DNA of 59,050 nucleotides, taken from Nocardioides sp. J54. Lineage in GTDB: Bacteria; Actinomycetota; Actinomycetes; Propionibacteriales; Nocardioidaceae. The stretch spans positions 1 to 59,050 of the forward strand of contig NZ_JAER01000016.1 of NCBI RefSeq assembly GCF_000519005.1, given 5' to 3'. The notes beneath the pieces are model-generated. The model did not search any database. It had not been told where the DNA came from and saw nothing but the letters and a program-made list of their open reading frames with translations. The position numbers and the translations under genes were made by a program. Below are positions 26,024 through 35,190 of this stretch, in pieces (position 1 is the stretch's first letter; each line of letters opens with the position of its first letter).

Positions 26024-26491
26024 CTAGCGGACCGGGTGGTGGCTGGTGATCGAGATCCGGTTGAAGGCGTTCATGGTCACCGCGACCCACGCGACCGCTG
26101 CGAACGCCTCGTCGCCGAGCACCGCGCGGGCCTCGTCCTCGGCGTAGCGACGCTCGGCCTCCTCGGGCAGCCGGGTGATCGACTCGGCCAGCTGCAGCGC
26201 GGCCTGCTCCTGCTCGGAGAACAGGTCGGTGTCCTCCCACGCCGCCAGCACGGCGAGGCGACGATCGCTCTCCCCCGCCTCGATGGCGCGCTTGCGGTGC
26301 AGGTCGAGGCAGTAGGCGCAGCCGTTGACCTGGGAGACCCGCATGTTGACCAGCTCGACGAGGCGGCGGTCGACGCCGGCGGCCTCCGCGGCAGCACCGA
26401 CCTCCTCGGCGAGCCCCGCGGCTGCGCGGTACGTCGCCGGCTGGGCCTTGTCGAGGAAGACGTGCCGTCGCCGGCCGGTGGCCTCGCTCAT
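26024..26491 (-). CDS. AhpD/carboxymuconolactone-decarboxylase-like protein
   Basis: 155 residues. NGCAYCLDLHRKRA at 57-70 holds the CxxC (C58, C61) and H65 of the AhpD-like core. The helical repeat continues through AWEDTDLFSEQEQAALQLAE. Family members reduce peroxides with a disulfide partner; others have lost that role. The ATG at 26491 overlaps the upstream GNAT gene stop as ATGA, so the two are coupled. A position just upstream of katG/furA in the same orientation hints at oxidative stress, but each has its own terminator or promoter. Confidence 0.88.
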   Translation of the reverse strand: MSEATGRRRHVFLDKAQPATYRAAAGLAEEVGAAAEAAGVDRRLVELVNMRVSQVNGCAYCLDLHRKRAIEAGESDRRLAVLAAWEDTDLFSEQEQAALQLAESITRLPEEAERRYAEDEARAVLGDEAFAAVAWVAVTMNAFNRISITSHHPVR

Positions 26492-26796
26492 CGCCCCGGG
26501 TCGGTGACGTCGTCGTACTCGGGGTGCTTGGTCAGCCACCGTGCGACGTAGGGGCAGTGGGCGATGACCCGCTTGCCCCGGTCCCGCACGTCGGCGAGCG
26601 CGAACTCGACGACCGCACCGGCGAGGCCCCGGCCGCCGTACGCGTCGTCCACCTCGGTGTGCACGAAGTCGACGTGCTCGTCGTCGGGCAGCCGGTACTG
26701 CGCGAACCCGACGACGTCCTCACCGTCGCGGACCTCGTAGCGGTGCTGCTCGGGCGCGTGCACGTAGGTGATGGCGTCGCCGCCTGCGTCGGTCAT
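26488..26796 (-). CDS. GNAT-like N-acetyltransferase (YjdJ type)
   Basis: 102 residues, a minimal GNAT domain. VGFAQYRLPDDEHVDFVHTEV is the core strand pair, and DDAYGGRGLAGAVVEFALAD carries the Q/RxxGxG/A acetyl-CoA motif as GGRGLA. HCPYVARWLTKHPEY is the conserved C-terminal signature of small YjdJ-like acetyltransferases. Its substrate is unknown. It is the first gene of a two-gene unit with the AhpD-like gene. Confidence 0.9.
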   Translation of the reverse strand: MTDAGGDAITYVHAPEQHRYEVRDGEDVVGFAQYRLPDDEHVDFVHTEVDDAYGGRGLAGAVVEFALADVRDRGKRVIAHCPYVARWLTKHPEYDDVTDPGR

Positions 26797-26830
26797 GCCG
26801 CCATCCTGCCGTGGGCCCGGTGAAAAGGCA

Positions 26831-26860
26831 CGGAGGCCGCCCGTCGCCGGGCGGCCTCCG
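26831..26860 (-). terminator. Terminator of katG
   Basis: A perfect 13-bp stem (26831-26843 with 26848-26860) and a 4-nt loop, followed on the minus strand by TGCC and TTTTC. It lies 27 bp after the katG stop. Confidence 0.88.
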
Positions 26861-26886
26861 TGGTCGGGCTCAGTAGGACGTGACGG

Positions 26887-29094
26887 TCAGCGCAGGTCGA
26901 ACCGGTCGGCGTCCATGACCTTCACCCAGGCGGCGACGAAGTCGTTGACGAACTTCTCCTTCGCGTCGTCGCTGGCGTAGACCTCCGCGACGGCCCGCAG
27001 CTCGGAGTTCGAGCCGAAGATCAGGTCGTTGCGGGTGCCGGTCCAGGTCTTGCCGTCCTCGGTGACGCCGGTGAAGACCTTCTCGGTCTCGTCGGTCGGG
27101 GTCCACGTGGTGCCGAGCTCGAGCAGGTTGACCAGGAAGTCGTTGGTCAGCACGCCCGGGCGGTCGGTGAAGACACCGAGGTCCGAGCCGTCCCAGTTGG
27201 TGCCGAGCACGCGGAGGCCGGCGACGAGGACGGTCATCTCCGGGGCGCTGACACCGAGCAGGTTGGCGCGGTCGATGAGGAGGTACTCCTCCGGGAACTT
27301 CGTGGACTTCGGCAGGTAGTTGCGGAAGCCGTCGGCCTTCGGCTCGAGGTGGCTGAAGAGGTCGACGTCGGTCTGCTCCTGCGTCGCGTCACCGCGGCCG
27401 GTGGTCGTGGTGACCTTGATGTCGACGCCACCCGCAGCAGCGGCCTTCTCGATGCCGACCGAGCCACCGATGACGATGGTGTCGGCGAGGGAGGCACCGT
27501 GCGCCGTGGCGATCTCCTGCAGCGTGGCGAGGATCGCGGACAGCTCGGCCGGACGGTTGATCGCCCACGACTTCTGCGGCTCCAGGGCGATGCGGGCGCC
27601 GTTGGCACCACCGCGCTTGTCGGAGCTGCGGAAGGTCGAGGCCGAGGCCCACGCGGTCGAGACGAGCTGCGACACGGTCAGGTCGGAGTCGGCAATGGCG
27701 GCCTTCAGCTGGGCGACCTGGTCGTCGGTCAGCGGGGTGCCGGCCGGGATCGGGTCCTGCCAGACGAAGTCCTCCTCGGGGACCTCGGGACCGAGGTAGC
27801 GCGCCTTCGGGCCCATGTCGCGGTGGGTCAGCTTGAACCAGGCGCGGGCGAACGCGTCGGTGAACGCGGCCTGGTCCTCCTTGAACCGCAGCGAGATCTC
27901 GCGGAACTCCGGGTCCTCGCGCAGCGCGATGTCGGAGGTCAGCATGCGCGGCTCGCGCTTGGCGTCGCCGAACGACTCGGGGACGAGGTCGGCGCCGCCG
28001 TTGTTCCTGGGGCGCCACTGCTTCGCACCGGCCGGGGACTCGAAGAGCTCCCAGTCGTAGGCGAAGAGGATGTGGAAGAACTCGTTGTCCCAGCGCGTCG
28101 GGTGGTAGGTCCAGGTGACCTCCAGGCCCGAGGTGATGGCGTCGATGCCCTTGCCGGACTTGTACGACGACTTCCAGCCCAGGCCCTGCTCCTGGATCGG
28201 GGCGGCCTCCGGCTCGGGACCGACGGCGTCGGCCGGGCCGGCGCCGTGGGTCTTGCCGAAGGTGTGGCCGCCGGCGATCAGGGCGACCGTCTCCTCGTGG
28301 GTCATGCCCATGCGGGTGAAGGTGTCCTTGATGTCCGCGGCGGAGGCCAGCGGGTCCGGGACGCCGTTCGGGCCCTCGGGGTTGACGTAGATCAGGCCCA
28401 TCTGCACCGCGGCGAGCGGGTCCTCGAGGTCACGCTCACCGGAGTAGCGCTGGTCGTCGAGCCACTCGGTCTCGGGACCCCAGTAGACGTCGTCGTCGGC
28501 CTCCCACACGTCGGGGCGGCCACCGCCGAAGCCGAAGGTCGGGAAGCCCATGTCCTCGAGCGCGACGTTGCCGGCGAGGATCATCAGGTCACCCCACGAG
28601 AGGGCCTTGCCGTACTTCTTCTTGACCGGCCAGAGCAGGCGGCGCGCCTTGTCCAGGTTGCCGTTGTCCGGCCAGGAGTTGGTCGGCGCGAAGCGCTGCT
28701 GGCCGTGGCCACCGCCACCGCGGCCGTCCATGACCCGGTAGGTGCCGGCGGAGTGCCACGCCATGCGGACGTAGAGCGGGCCGTAGTGGCCGAAGTCGGC
28801 CGGCCAGAGGTCCTTCGAGTCGGTCAGCGTGGCCTTGATGTCGGCCTTGACGGCGTCGAGGTCGAGCGAGAGGAACGCGCTCTTGTAGTCGAAGTCCTCA
28901 CCCTGCGGGTTCGCGACCGCCGGGTTCTTGGCGAGGATCTTGAGGTTCAGCTTGTTCGGCCACCACTGGTGGTTGGGCGAACCCTGGGTCGGGTGCGCAA
29001 GACCGTGCATCACCGGGCACTTGCCGGCGGGCTGGTCGGCGTCGTGCGGGCCCTCGGTGACGAGCGGCTCGGTGTGGTCGGTGTTGTCGGGCAT
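26887..29094 (-). CDS. katG: Catalase-peroxidase
   Basis: 735 residues. [12 protein letters not shown] near 109-120 holds the distal Arg, Trp and His. [11 protein letters not shown] supplies Tyr236 and [10 protein letters not shown] supplies Met262; with the distal Trp these make the Met-Tyr-Trp adduct needed for catalase activity. [12 protein letters not shown] carries the proximal His277. The C-terminal half is the non-catalytic duplicated domain. The enzyme removes H2O2 and has peroxidase activity. It follows furA by 19 bp with AAAGG before its ATG, so furA-katG is one operon, probably repressed by FurA at the dyad upstream of furA. A strong terminator follows. Confidence 0.98.
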   Translation of the reverse strand: MPDNTDHTEPLVTEGPHDADQPAGKCPVMHGLAHPTQGSPNHQWWPNKLNLKILAKNPAVANPQGEDFDYKSAFLSLDLDAVKADIKATLTDSKDLWPADFGHYGPLYVRMAWHSAGTYRVMDGRGGGGHGQQRFAPTNSWPDNGNLDKARRLLWPVKKKYGKALSWGDLMILAGNVALEDMGFPTFGFGGGRPDVWEADDDVYWGPETEWLDDQRYSGERDLEDPLAAVQMGLIYVNPEGPNGVPDPLASAADIKDTFTRMGMTHEETVALIAGGHTFGKTHGAGPADAVGPEPEAAPIQEQGLGWKSSYKSGKGIDAITSGLEVTWTYHPTRWDNEFFHILFAYDWELFESPAGAKQWRPRNNGGADLVPESFGDAKREPRMLTSDIALREDPEFREISLRFKEDQAAFTDAFARAWFKLTHRDMGPKARYLGPEVPEEDFVWQDPIPAGTPLTDDQVAQLKAAIADSDLTVSQLVSTAWASASTFRSSDKRGGANGARIALEPQKSWAINRPAELSAILATLQEIATAHGASLADTIVIGGSVGIEKAAAAGGVDIKVTTTTGRGDATQEQTDVDLFSHLEPKADGFRNYLPKSTKFPEEYLLIDRANLLGVSAPEMTVLVAGLRVLGTNWDGSDLGVFTDRPGVLTNDFLVNLLELGTTWTPTDETEKVFTGVTEDGKTWTGTRNDLIFGSNSELRAVAEVYASDDAKEKFVNDFVAAWVKVMDADRFDLR

Positions 29095-29113
29095 CAGGAT
29101 CCTTTCGGGACCT

Positions 29114-29539
29114 TTACTGGGGGCGGTGTGAACACTCGGGGCAAGTGCCCCAATAGATGACCTCGGCCTCGTCGACGACGAAGCCGTGGGAGTCCGACGC
29201 CGTCAGGCACGGCGTGTGCCCCACGGCGCAGTCCACGTCGGCGATCGACCCGCAGGAGCGGCACACGACGTGGTGGTGGTTGTCGCCGGTGCGCGTCTCG
29301 TAGCGCGCGACCGACCCGGCCGGCTTGATGCTGCGCACCAGACCCACCTCGGTGAGGGTGTGCAGCGAGTCGTAGACGGCCTGGTGGGACACCTCGGGGA
29401 GCAGGGTGCGCGCCGCCGCGATCACGGACTCGGTGTCCGCGTGCGGGTGGGCGTGCACCGCCTCGAGGACCGCCAGGCGCGGCCGGGTGACGCGGAGCGC
29501 GACGTCCCGCAGCTGCTGCTGGAAGTCGGGCTGGGTCAT
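29114..29539 (-). CDS. furA: Fur-family regulator FurA
   Basis: 141 residues. The N-terminal winged helix includes [20 protein letters not shown] and [36 protein letters not shown] and YWGTCPEC carry the metal-binding histidines and paired cysteines of Fur/PerR proteins. Position directly upstream of katG marks it as the FurA peroxide/metal-sensing repressor. The ATG at 29539 is preceded by a -35/-10 pair placing transcription at or near the start codon, and a perfect dyad overlaps the -35, consistent with autoregulation. Confidence 0.95.
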   Translation of the reverse strand: MTQPDFQQQLRDVALRVTRPRLAVLEAVHAHPHADTESVIAAARTLLPEVSHQAVYDSLHTLTEVGLVRSIKPAGSVARYETRTGDNHHHVVCRSCGSIADVDCAVGHTPCLTASDSHGFVVDEAEVIYWGTCPECSHRPQ

Positions 29540-29545
29540 GGCTCC

Positions 29546-29576
29546 ATCTTGCCACTTATCTTGAATCAGTCAAGAT
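29546..29576 (-). promoter_or_regulatory. furA-katG promoter with overlapping FurA-type operator
   Basis: ATCTTGA, 5 nt, TCAAGAT is a perfect 7-bp dyad at 29558-29576. On the minus strand -35 TTGACT (29568-29573) lies inside it, and CAAGAT (29546-29551) is a -10, 16 bp away and 6 nt before the ATG. This gives a leaderless furA with the operator over the -35. Mycobacterial furA is known to be autoregulated from a similar AT-rich site. Confidence 0.75.
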
Positions 29577-29628
29577 TTCACACGGCGTGTCGAGGTCTGC
29601 CCGGTGCCGGCACGGGTACCTCCACGGC

Positions 29629-29811
29629 ATGGACATGTCACCTGCCTGGCTCCTCCTCGGACTCGTCGTCGCGATCTTCATCGTCGGTGGGCTGGCGTTC
29701 GCCTTCCTGGCCGACCGTCGGCGCAACGAGGACGTCTCCAACGACACCGAGCGCCTCGACCCCGACCCGACGAGCCCGCCCAGCGACCCGTCGGACCGCC
29801 ACGGCGGCTGA
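29629..29811 (+). CDS. Small single-pass membrane protein
   Basis: 60 residues. MDMSPAWLLLGLVVAIFIVG is one membrane helix, followed by a basic stop-transfer stretch (ADRRRNED) and an acidic, proline-rich tail (ERLDPDPTSPPSDPSD). No domain is recognised. It is divergent from furA and followed 27 bp later by the glycosyltransferase cluster. The ATG at 29629 was chosen because it starts directly on the helix; there is no strong ribosome-binding site. The coding call rests on the membrane-protein pattern and reading-frame bias. Confidence 0.55.
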   Translation: MDMSPAWLLLGLVVAIFIVGGLAFAFLADRRRNEDVSNDTERLDPDPTSPPSDPSDRHGG

Positions 29812-29838
29812 TCCGCGCACCTCGGGGTATCGAGGGGC

Positions 29839-30989
29839 GTGCCGACGACGCCCCACCTCCGCATCCCTCAGGTCGCCCGACCGGACGGGCCGACCGTCGT
29901 CGTCCCTGCGCCGGTCCGCGTGGCCTCCGTGCCGTCGGGGCACGTGTACGTCCGGCCCTTCTCGCCGGAGGTCGGCGGTGGCCCGCAGCGCCTCCCCGAC
30001 CCCGACCCCTCAGGGGGCCCACGGGCAGCGGGCGCGGTCTGGTGGCCGCCCGTGATGCTCGACCCCGCATGGGCGGCCGATGCCGACTTCGACGCCTTCC
30101 ACGTGCACTTCGGCTTCGACGCCTGCAGCCCGGCACAGCTCGCCGAGCTGGTGGACGTGCTGCGCCGACGAGGCAAGCCACTCGTCTACACGGTGCACGA
30201 CCTGCGCAACCCCACCACGCGTCGCCCGGGGAGCACGACGCCCAGCTGGACGTCCTGGTGCCCTCGGCCGACGCCCTGATCACCCTCATCCGGGGAGCGG
30301 CAGACCAGGTGCGTCGTCGCTGGGGGCGGAGGGCGACGGTCGTCCCGCACCCGCACGTCGTCGACCTGGCCAGGATGCAGGCGCTCCAGGACCGTCGTTC
30401 CCGCACGCCTCGCGGACCGTTCCGCGTGGGCCTGCACGTCAAGAGCCTGCGTCCCAGCATGGCCCCGATGACGATCCTGCCGACGCTGCTGGCCGTGGTG
30501 CGCGAGCTGCCCGACACCGTCCTCCAGGTGAACGCGCACCGCGACGTCCTCGACGAGGACGGGGCGCGACGCGACGAGCAGCTGGCGGCGTTCCTCCACG
30601 CGGCAGCCGACCGCGGGGAGCTGGACCTGCGGGTGCATGACTACCTCAGCGACGACCAGCTCTGGGCCTACCTCTCGTCGCTGGACGTCTCCGTGCTCCC
30701 CTACCGCTTCGGCACGCACTCCGGATGGCTGGAGGCGTGCCGCGACCTCGGCACGACCGTGGTCGCGCCCTCGTGCGGCTTCTACGCCGACCAGGGCCCG
30801 GTGCTGTCGTACCACCACGACGAGACGTCGTACGACGCCGACTCCCTCGCGGTCGCCCTGCGCCGCGCCCACGGCCTCCGGCCCGCCCTCGGCGCGTCGG
30901 TCGACGAGCGCCGCGCACAGAGGGACGAGGTCGCTGCCGCCCACGACCGGGTCTACCGCGCCGTCCTCGACGGTTCGGTCCTGGGGTGA
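29839..30989 (+). pseudogene. Glycosyltransferase A (GT-B type), frameshifted
   Basis: Two frames make one protein. The first starts at GTG 29839 and runs to LVYTVHDLRNP. The matching continuation (HHASPGEHDAQLDVLVPSADALI) is in the next frame and runs to TGA 30987-30989. Restoring one C in the CCCC run at 30210-30213 gives a 383-residue protein. The C-terminal half has VPHPHVV, FRVGLHVKSLRPSM and YLSSLDVSVLPYRFGTHSGW, a GT-B retaining-glycosyltransferase layout. The donor and acceptor are unknown. It is the first of four clustered glycosyltransferases. It could be a real inactivation or a sequencing error. Confidence 0.7.
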
Positions 30990-30993
30990 GGCC

Positions 30994-32060
30994 GTGCGCG
31001 TCTGCCTGATCGCGTCCAGCCGGCACCCGGTCTGCGAGCCCTTCGCCGGCGGCCTCGAGGCGCTCACCCACCAGCTCGCCCTTCGCCTGTCCGGCCGCGG
31101 CCACGACGTCACCCTGTTCGCGGCGCCGGGCAGCGACCCCGACCTGCCCGTCACGCTCGTCGAGGCTCCTGCCTTCCTGCCGAGCGAGGTCGCGCAGCGG
31201 GACGTCAACGCCCCGTCGCGCACCTGGATGGCGGAGCACCACGCCTACCTCACCTTGATGCTGGACCTGGCCGGTCGGCGACCTCGCGCTTCGACGTCGT
31301 GCACAACCACAGCCTCCACCACCTCCCGGTCGCGATGGCGCCGATGCTCGAGGTGCCGGTCCTGACCACGCTGCACACACCCCCGCTGCCGTGGCTGGAG
31401 TCAGCCATCGCCGCCGCGCCCGGCACCTCGGCCTTCACCGCCGTCAGCCGACGGACCGCCGAGGCGTGGTCGCACGTGGTCCGGGCGGTGCCGGTCCTGA
31501 ACGGGGTCGACCCCGCGGCCTGGCCGTTCGGGCCCGGTGGCGGGCCCGCCGTGTGGACCGGCCGACTGGTGCCGGAGAAGGCGCCGCACGACTCGATCGA
31601 CGCGGCCAGGGCGGCAGGCCTGCCCATCGTCCTCGCCGGCCCGGCGCCGGACGACGACTACTTCGACGAGCTCGTCGCCCCGCGGCTGGGTCGCGACGCC
31701 GTGCACGTGGGCCACCTCGACCACCGTGCCCTGGCGCGGTTGCTCGGCCGGGCGTCCGTCGCGGCGGTGACCCCGCAGTGGGACGAGCCCTACGGCCTCG
31801 TCGCCGCCGAGGCCATGGCCTGCGGCACGCCGGTGGCCGCCTATGCCCGCGGCGCCCTCCCGGAGCTGGTCCACGACGAGGTCGGCGCCCTCGCACCGGC
31901 GGGTGACACGGCAGCACGCGCCGTGGCCCTCCGGACCGCCGCCTCCCGCGACCGCACCGCGGTCCGCGACCACGCCGTCCGGCACCTCTCGGTCGACCGG
32001 ATGGTCCGTGAGTACGAGGCGCAGTACGCGGCCCTCGCCCGCCGGGAGGCCGCAGCATGA
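30994..32060 (+). pseudogene. Glycosyltransferase B (GT4-like), frameshifted
   Basis: The GTG at 30994 begins VRVCLIASSRHPVCEPFAGG, a GT4-type N-terminus with the glycine-rich loop. The frame is lost near 31271-31275: the true continuation FDVVHNHSLHHLPVAM is one frame away and runs to TGA 32058-32060. Adding one base gives 355 residues. VLNGVDPAAWPF, VWTGRLVPEKAPH and TPQWDEPYGLVAAEAMACGTPV are the GT4 donor-binding motifs, with the E-x7-E element in the last. Its stop overlaps the next gene's ATG. Sugar and acceptor are unknown. Confidence 0.72.
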
Positions 32061-33103
32061 TCGGCTACTACGTCCACCACCACGGTCGCGGCCACCTCCA
32101 CCGGGCGCTGGCGATCGCCGCCCAGCTGGCGGAGCCGGTGACCTTCCTGTCCTCCCTGCCCCCGCCCGCCGAGTGGCGGGCCCGGCCCGCCGCGCGCCGC
32201 GGCGAGTGGGTCGTGCTCGACCGCGACGACCGCGGCGTCGCCCCGGCCGACCCCGACGCGGGAGGCCGGCTGCACTGGGTCCCCGTCGCGGACGCCGGGC
32301 TGAGCCGGCGGATGCACCAGGTCTCGACGTGGCTGGACCGCGCGCGCCCGCGGCTGGTCGTCGTCGACGTCTCGGTCGAGGTCGCCCTGCTGGCGCGGTT
32401 GCACGGGGTGCCGGTGGTGACGGCCGTGCTGCCGGGGCGGCGCGCCGACCCGGCCCACCTGCTCGGCTTCGACGTCGCCAGCGAGGTGGTGGGCTTCTGG
32501 CCCGAGGGCATGACCGACGCCCTCCTGCCCGACCTGCCGGAGCGGGTACGACGTCGCGTGCGTGCCGTCGGGGCGCTGGCCCGGTTCCCGGTGGATCCGG
32601 TGGCGCCCGTGGAGCCGCCCTGCCCCGCACCCGACAAGGCGGCACCACGCTCGGCCGTGCTGCTGGCGGGTGCCGGCGGGACCGCGCTCGACGACGCCGC
32701 GGTCGACACCGTGGTCGGGTCCACCCCGGGCTGGCGGTGGACGGTGCTCGGTCCCGGCAGCTGGGTCGACGACCCGCGCCCCGCGCTGCGGTCGGCCGAC
32801 GTCGTGGTGACCCACGCCGGGCAGAACGCCCTCGCAGAGGTCGCGGCGCTGCGGCGACCCGCGGTCGTCGTACCCCAGCAGCGGCCGCACGACGAGCAGG
32901 TCACCACCGCGCGGGCGTTGCGCGACGCGGGCTGGCCGGTCCTCGTCGAGGAGCAGCTCCCGCTCGACGGCTGGTCCGCCCGGCTCGACGCAGCGGCCCG
33001 GCTCGGTGGCGGTCGCTGGACGGCGTGGTGCGACGGTCGTGCGGCAGAGCGGTTCGCCGCAGTGGTCGACGCGGTCGGCACGGAGCCGGGACAGGTGGCG
33101 TGA
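32057..33103 (+). CDS. Glycosyltransferase C (GT28/MurG-like fold), intact
   Basis: 348 residues, the only intact member of the cluster. GYYVHHHGRGHLHRALAIA at the N-terminus is the glycine-rich loop with the GxGH-like motif of GT1/GT28 enzymes. SADVVVTHAGQNALAEVAAL, with PAVVVPQQRPHDEQ, is the C-terminal nucleotide-sugar-binding region (H-x-G-x-N-x-x-x-E). The substrate is unknown. ATG 32057 overlaps the stop of B, and its own stop overlaps the GTG of D, so B-C-D are translationally coupled. If B is truly broken, translation of C would need independent initiation. Confidence 0.82.
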   Translation: MIGYYVHHHGRGHLHRALAIAAQLAEPVTFLSSLPPPAEWRARPAARRGEWVVLDRDDRGVAPADPDAGGRLHWVPVADAGLSRRMHQVSTWLDRARPRLVVVDVSVEVALLARLHGVPVVTAVLPGRRADPAHLLGFDVASEVVGFWPEGMTDALLPDLPERVRRRVRAVGALARFPVDPVAPVEPPCPAPDKAAPRSAVLLAGAGGTALDDAAVDTVVGSTPGWRWTVLGPGSWVDDPRPALRSADVVVTHAGQNALAEVAALRRPAVVVPQQRPHDEQVTTARALRDAGWPVLVEEQLPLDGWSARLDAAARLGGGRWTAWCDGRAAERFAAVVDAVGTEPGQVA

Positions 33104-33967
33104 GCGCCGTCGGCACGGTCGCCGTGGTGACGGTCGTGCACGGCCGTCACGATCACCTGCGCCACCAGCAGCGCTCCCTGGCGCGCGGCCGGCGGCGCCC
33201 GGAAGCCTGGGTCGTGGTCGCGATGCAGGACCCGGCCGTCCGTGACGTGCTCGCCGAGGGGCAGCACGAGACCGGCCTCGCGGCCGACGTGGCCGACCTG
33301 CCGGCCGACCCCGGTGCACTCCCCCTGGCCGCGGCCCGCAACCGGGGCATGTCCCGCGCCCTGGCTCGGGGCGCCGAGGTCCTCGTCGGCCTCGACGTCG
33401 ACTGCCTCGCCGGGCCCGACCTCGTCGCCGGCTACGGGTCCGCGGTCACCGGTGCGCCGGACCGGTTGTGGGCCGGCCCGGTCACCTACCTGGACCCGCC
33501 ACAACCAGGCGGCTACCCGATCGACGACCTCGCTTCCCTGGACGCCCCGCACGGCGCCCGCCCGGCACCGGCCACCGGTGAACGCGTCGACGGCGGCGAC
33601 CTCCGCCTGTTCTGGTCGCTGTCCTTCGCACTGTCGGCGCGGGCGTGGCGACGCACCGACGGCTTCGACGAGGCCTACGTGGGGTACGGCGGCGAGGACA
33701 CCGACTTCGCCCGGCGCGCCGGCGCGGCCGGCCTCCGGATGGCCTGGACGGGCGACGCGCGTGCCTACCACCAGCACCACCCGGTCAGCCGCCCCCCCGG
33801 TGGAGCACCTCGACGACATCCTGCGCAACGGCCGCCTCTTCCGCGACCGGTGGGGCGAGTGGCCGATGCAGGGCTGGCTCGACGAGTTCTGCGAGCTCGG
33901 CCTGGTCGTCCGGCAGGGTGACGACTACCTGCGCGCCGCGCCACATGACAGAAGGGCCGCGGTCTGA
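33100..33967 (+). pseudogene. Glycosyltransferase D (GT2/GT7-like), frameshifted near the C-terminus
   Basis: The GTG at 33100 begins SAVGTVAVVTVVHGRHDHL, a GT-A Rossmann start. VLVGLDVDCLAGPDLVAGY holds the metal-binding DxD, and FDEAYVGYGGEDTDFARRA is the galactosyltransferase-type ED motif. A run of seven C (33792-33798) shifts the frame: removing one C continues PVEHLDDILRNGRLFRDRW to TGA 33965-33967, giving 288 residues. The unshifted frame adds an unrelated proline/arginine-rich tail. The catalytic part is intact, so activity may persist. The stop codon lies inside the terminator hairpin at 33953-33991. Confidence 0.72.
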
Positions 33968-33991
33968 TCCTCTCGGATCTTCCGCGGCCCT
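33953..33991. terminator. Two-level hairpin between glycosyltransferase D and tRNA-Ala
   Basis: The outer 10-bp stem is AGGGCCGCGG (33953-33962) with CCGCGGCCCT (33982-33991). The inner 5-bp stem is GATCC with GGATC (33966-33970, 33975-33979). On the minus strand TTCTGTC follows. It separates the convergent glycosyltransferase operon and tRNA, and contains the stop codon of the former. Confidence 0.8.
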
Positions 33992-34001
33992 CCTGGTCCG
34001 G

Positions 34002-34074
34002 TGGAGGTGAGGGGACTCGAACCCCTGACCCCCTGCATGCCATGCAGGTGCGCTACCAGCTGCGCCACACCCCC
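34002..34074 (-). tRNA. tRNA-Ala (anticodon GGC)
   Basis: A 73-nt cloverleaf on the minus strand. The acceptor arm GGGGGTG pairs with CACCTCC (one G-T) and the D arm is GCGC with GCGC. The anticodon stem CCTGC/GCAGG has loop ATGGCAT, giving GGC. The T arm is AGGGG/CCCCT around TTCGAGT. The discriminator base is A and CCA is not encoded. GGC reads GCC and GCT alanine codons. Confidence 0.95.
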
Positions 34075-34083
34075 GTGGGTCTC

Positions 34084-34145
34084 GTTGCTCCGCCGAAGCG
34101 GGGCAACGGACAGGAATATTAGCCAACTCTCCCCACGACGTGAAA
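34084..34145 (-). promoter_or_regulatory. tRNA-Ala promoter and 5' leader hairpin
   Basis: On the minus strand TTTCAC (34140-34145), 18 bp, TAATAT (34116-34121) make a good promoter pair. Between it and the tRNA a GTTGC...GCAAC hairpin with an inner CCGC-TTCG-GCGG stem (34084-34107) would form in the 5' leader. It may help processing. Confidence 0.65.
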
Positions 34146-34177
34146 TCGGGGGGCCGGTTTTCCGCCCGGGCGTCCGG

Positions 34178-34780
34178 TCAGGCGTTGTACGACGCCAGAG
34201 CCCACCCGCCGGTGACCCGCTGCTCGAGCACGACGCGACCGCAGTTGCCCAGCGCACGCAGGTCCTGGCCGACGCTGAGCGGCCACCCGAGGAACGCGGC
34301 CAGGCCGGTGCGGATCGCCGCACCGTGGGAGACGGCGACCCCGCACTGCCCCTCGCCGAGCGCGGCGGCGAGGTCGCGCAGGCAGGCGGCGTAGCGGTCG
34401 GCGACCTCCTGCGGCGACTCGGCCCCTGGGATGCCCTCCCAGTCGCCGCTGCGGAAGCGGGCGAAGGCCTCCGGGTCGCGCTCCCGGATCTCGTCGTGGG
34501 TCAGCCCCTGCAGCTCGCCGAGGCGGAACTCGCGCAGCCGCTCGTCGTGGGTCGGCACGAGGCCGGCCTCCTTGGCGACCGTCTCCGCGGTCACCCGGGC
34601 GCGGGCGAGGTCGCTGGTCCACACCAGCGCCGGCGCCATCGCGGCGACGACCGGCGCGACGGCGCGGGCCTGCTCGAGGCCGACCTCGTCGAGCTCGCTG
34701 TCGAGCTGGCCCTGCACCCGCTGCGTGGCGTTCCAGGACGTGCGCCCGTGCCGGAGCAGGACGATGCGGCGCGCGGTCAC
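34178..34780 (-). CDS. Histidine phosphatase family protein
   Basis: 200 residues. IVLLRHGRTSWNATQRVQGQ holds the RHG catalytic motif (His11). DERLREFRLGELQGL carries the catalytic acid region, and VAVSHGAAIRTGL the second histidine. It belongs to the phosphoglycerate-mutase-like branch 1, whose actinobacterial members include glucosyl-3-phosphoglycerate and other small phosphatases. The GTG at 34780 directly precedes the RHG domain. A GTG at 34804, overlapping the rsfS stop, is an alternative and would couple the two. It is the third gene of nadD-rsfS-phosphatase, a common actinobacterial order. Confidence 0.9.
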   Translation of the reverse strand: MTARRIVLLRHGRTSWNATQRVQGQLDSELDEVGLEQARAVAPVVAAMAPALVWTSDLARARVTAETVAKEAGLVPTHDERLREFRLGELQGLTHDEIRERDPEAFARFRSGDWEGIPGAESPQEVADRYAACLRDLAAALGEGQCGVAVSHGAAIRTGLAAFLGWPLSVGQDLRALGNCGRVVLEQRVTGGWALASYNA

Positions 34781-34800
34781 CCCGCCCGTCTCCCCGCCGG

Positions 34801-35190
34801 TCACTCCGCGGGCGGCGCCGGCGGTCCGGTGACCTCGGCCGGCAGGTCGATGACCGGGCAGTCGCGCCACAGCCGCTCGAGGGCGTAGAACTCGCGCTCC
34901 TCGGTGTGCTGGACGTGGATCACCACGTCGCCGTAGTCGAGCAGCACCCAGCGGCCGTCGCGGTGGCCCTCGCGCCGGATCGGCTTGGCGCCGACCTCGC
35001 GGAGCTTGTCCTCGACCTCCTCGACGATGGCGCGGACCTGGCGGTCGTTGGCGCCCGAGGCGAGCAGGAAGGCGTCGGTGATGGCGAGCTGCTCGCTGAC
35101 GTCGAACGCGAGCTGGTCGGTGGCGAGCTTGTCGGACGCGGCCAGCGCGGCGACGCGGATCAGCTCGACAGCGTGCTCAGAGGCAGTCAT
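34801..35190 (-). CDS. rsfS: Ribosome silencing factor RsfS
   Basis: 129 residues. [25 protein letters not shown] and [22 protein letters not shown] are the RsfS/Iojap signatures. It binds uL14 on the 50S subunit and blocks subunit joining when nutrients are short. A proline-rich C-terminal tail ([11 protein letters not shown]) is an extension. The ATG at 35190 overlaps the nadD stop, an arrangement conserved across many bacteria. Confidence 0.95.
   Translation of the reverse strand: MTASEHAVELIRVAALAASDKLATDQLAFDVSEQLAITDAFLLASGANDRQVRAIVEEVEDKLREVGAKPIRREGHRDGRWVLLDYGDVVIHVQHTEEREFYALERLWRDCPVIDLPAEVTGPPAPPAE

Noticed and set aside
30210..30220. Programmed ribosomal frameshift in glycosyltransferase A
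   Set aside because: There is no slippery heptamer with a following structure, and two neighbours show similar indels, so decay or sequence error is simpler.
34075..34177. Second tRNA upstream of tRNA-Ala
   Set aside because: The hairpin at 34084-34107 is an isolated stem without cloverleaf.
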